Below are positions 62,946 to 64,000 of a stretch of DNA of 64,000 nt, piece by piece. Positions within the stretch are counted from its first letter, which is position 1. The number at the start of each line of letters is the position of its first letter. The stretch covers positions 1 through 64,000 of the forward strand of contig JABCTC010000015.1 of the NCBI GenBank assembly GCA_018238545.1, written 5' to 3'. The notes under the pieces were generated by a model, which ran no database searches, was not told the origin of the DNA, and saw only the letters and a program-made list of their open reading frames with translations. The position numbers and the translations under genes are program-made. Source of the DNA: Candidatus Heimdallarchaeota archaeon (lineage in GTDB: Archaea > Asgardarchaeota > Heimdallarchaeia > Heimdallarchaeales > Heimdallarchaeaceae).

Positions 62946-64000
62946 ATGATTAAGGTTTACAATACACTCTCGAGACAATTGGAAGAATTTGAGACAATTG
63001 AACCGGGTGTTGTACGCTGGTACAACTGTGGTCCTACAGTAAATGGGTTGATGCACCTAGGTCACGCAAGATCAGCGGTAGCTTTCGATATAATCCGCCG
63101 TTACCTTGAATACCGAGGATACAAGGTCCGCTATATCATGAACTTCACAGATATTGAAGATAGAATGATAGAAGTAGCAACAAATGAGAAAAGGTCTGTG
63201 TTAGAGGTTGCGGAAGAGTATTTACGAGGATTCCGAAGAGATATGAGTGCGTTGAATCTAAAAGAGGCTACAATAAATCCAAGAGCTATGTTGCACATCA
63301 ATCAAGTGATAGAATTTATCCAAAAATTAGAAAAGAAAAATTATGCTTACGAAAGCAATGGTGATGTATACTTTGATGTGAAAAAATTCGAAGAGTATGG
63401 AAAACTATCAAACCAGAAACTGGATAATATTCTGCAAGAAGGAACAGAAGATGCGAAAAACCCCAACAAGAGGTTTGCAGCAGATTTTGCCTTATGGAAA
63501 AAGAAGAAGCCAGGGGAACCATATTGGCCATCACCATGGGGAGAAGGAAGGCCAGGTTGGCACAGTGAATGTGTACTTATGTCTAGTTTATACCTTGGGG
63601 AAGTAATTGATATCCACAGCGGTGGTCAAGATCTTATTTTTCCTCATCATGAAAATGAAATCGCTCAAGCTGAAGCTCTTAACAACAAACCATTTGTCAA
63701 TTATTGGCTCCATAATGGTTATATCAACATCGATAAAGAAAAGATGAGCAAATCGCTTGGTAATTTTACTAATATTATTGATTTACTAAAACAATATTCT
63801 GCAGATGCTGTTAGAATATTCATTGCACAAACCCATTATCGTAGTCCTATTGATTTTACAGAGGATATTATTGATCAAGCACAAGCTACTGCAAACAGAC
63901 TGTTTGAGATATTTCTTTTAGTAAAATGGTTTTCAAAGAAAGAAGATACTGATAGTTCATTAGTAGAAATTGATAATGAAATGCTAAAAACTGTTGAACA
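62946..64000 (+). CDS. cysS: Cysteinyl-tRNA synthetase (partial, 3' end outside window)
   Basis: The first 351 codons of a class I aminoacyl-tRNA synthetase that charges tRNA-Cys. The zinc ligand and HIGH-like region read WYNCGPTVNGLMHLGHARS (Cys, then HLGH). A further Cys and two His (WHSECVLMSS, FPHHENEIAQAEA) complete the zinc site, and KMSKSLGN is the second signature. The N-terminus VYNTLSRQLEEFETIEPG is typical. The full enzyme would be about 460-480 residues; the anticodon-binding part is cut off by the window edge. It is monocistronic as far as can be seen. Confidence 0.97.
   Translation, partial: MIKVYNTLSRQLEEFETIEPGVVRWYNCGPTVNGLMHLGHARSAVAFDIIRRYLEYRGYKVRYIMNFTDIEDRMIEVATNEKRSVLEVAEEYLRGFRRDMSALNLKEATINPRAMLHINQVIEFIQKLEKKNYAYESNGDVYFDVKKFEEYGKLSNQKLDNILQEGTEDAKNPNKRFAADFALWKKKKPGEPYWPSPWGEGRPGWHSECVLMSSLYLGEVIDIHSGGQDLIFPHHENEIAQAEALNNKPFVNYWLHNGYINIDKEKMSKSLGNFTNIIDLLKQYSADAVRIFIAQTHYRSPIDFTEDIIDQAQATANRLFEIFLLVKWFSKKEDTDSSLVEIDNEMLKTVE

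Overview
The window reads as chromosome of an AT-rich archaeon, most likely an Asgard lineage. Archaeal signs are TATA boxes about 25-35 bp before many starts, very short or absent leaders, tRNA genes with encoded CCA, and a tRNA-Ala carrying two bulge-helix-bulge introns. Eukaryote-like signs are an Arf-like pseudo-GTPase, a protein that lines up end to end with N-myristoyltransferase, and a TPR protein with a possible longin-like tail. The Asgard assignment is inference; no rRNA or ribosomal protein gene is present to test it.

Layout. 1-6.4 kb: partial M20 peptidase, SIR2 deacylase, TPR protein, NMT-like acyltransferase and an alpha/beta-hydrolase-like protein. 6.5-15 kb: nucleotidyltransferase, secreted 5'-nucleotidase, APH-like kinase, membrane M28/glutaminyl-cyclase-like enzyme, patatin, membrane histidine kinase and tandem GNAT. 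15-24 kb: aldo/keto reductase, DUF47-PiT phosphate pair, PadR regulator, NAD synthase, a broken aldo/keto reductase, a membrane metzincin and a PIG-L deacetylase. 24.4-27.5 kb: four overlapping genes for a complex I/[NiFe]-hydrogenase-like peripheral arm in which several metal-ligand cysteines are replaced, followed by an unusual ferredoxin. 27.6-28.9 and 41.4-42.6 kb: two stand-alone TnpB genes.

29.7-35.6 kb (minus strand) holds the most unusual block: Arf-like pseudo-GTPase, MoxR AAA+ ATPase, VWA protein, a zincin-like protein with an altered HExxH motif and a HEAT-repeat protein, packed as one operon. It looks like a MoxR-VWA chaperone module extended by a small-GTPase-derived subunit, a possibly inactive peptidase and a scaffold.

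35.7-41.3 kb: Nudix, threonine dehydratase, MBL hydrolase, cysteine synthase-like enzyme and a secreted beta-helix protein. 43.1-48.9 kb: oligopeptide ABC transporter operon whose first permease carries an extracellular LVIVD propeller; no separate binding protein is seen. 49-56.6 kb: housekeeping and small-enzyme genes with tRNA-Asn and tRNA-Thr. 57-59.7 kb: tRNA-Ala with two introns, then an orphan 834-residue protein with a PD-(D/E)xK-like signature. 59.8-64 kb: glycosyltransferase, UPF0104 membrane protein, epimerase and the start of cysS.
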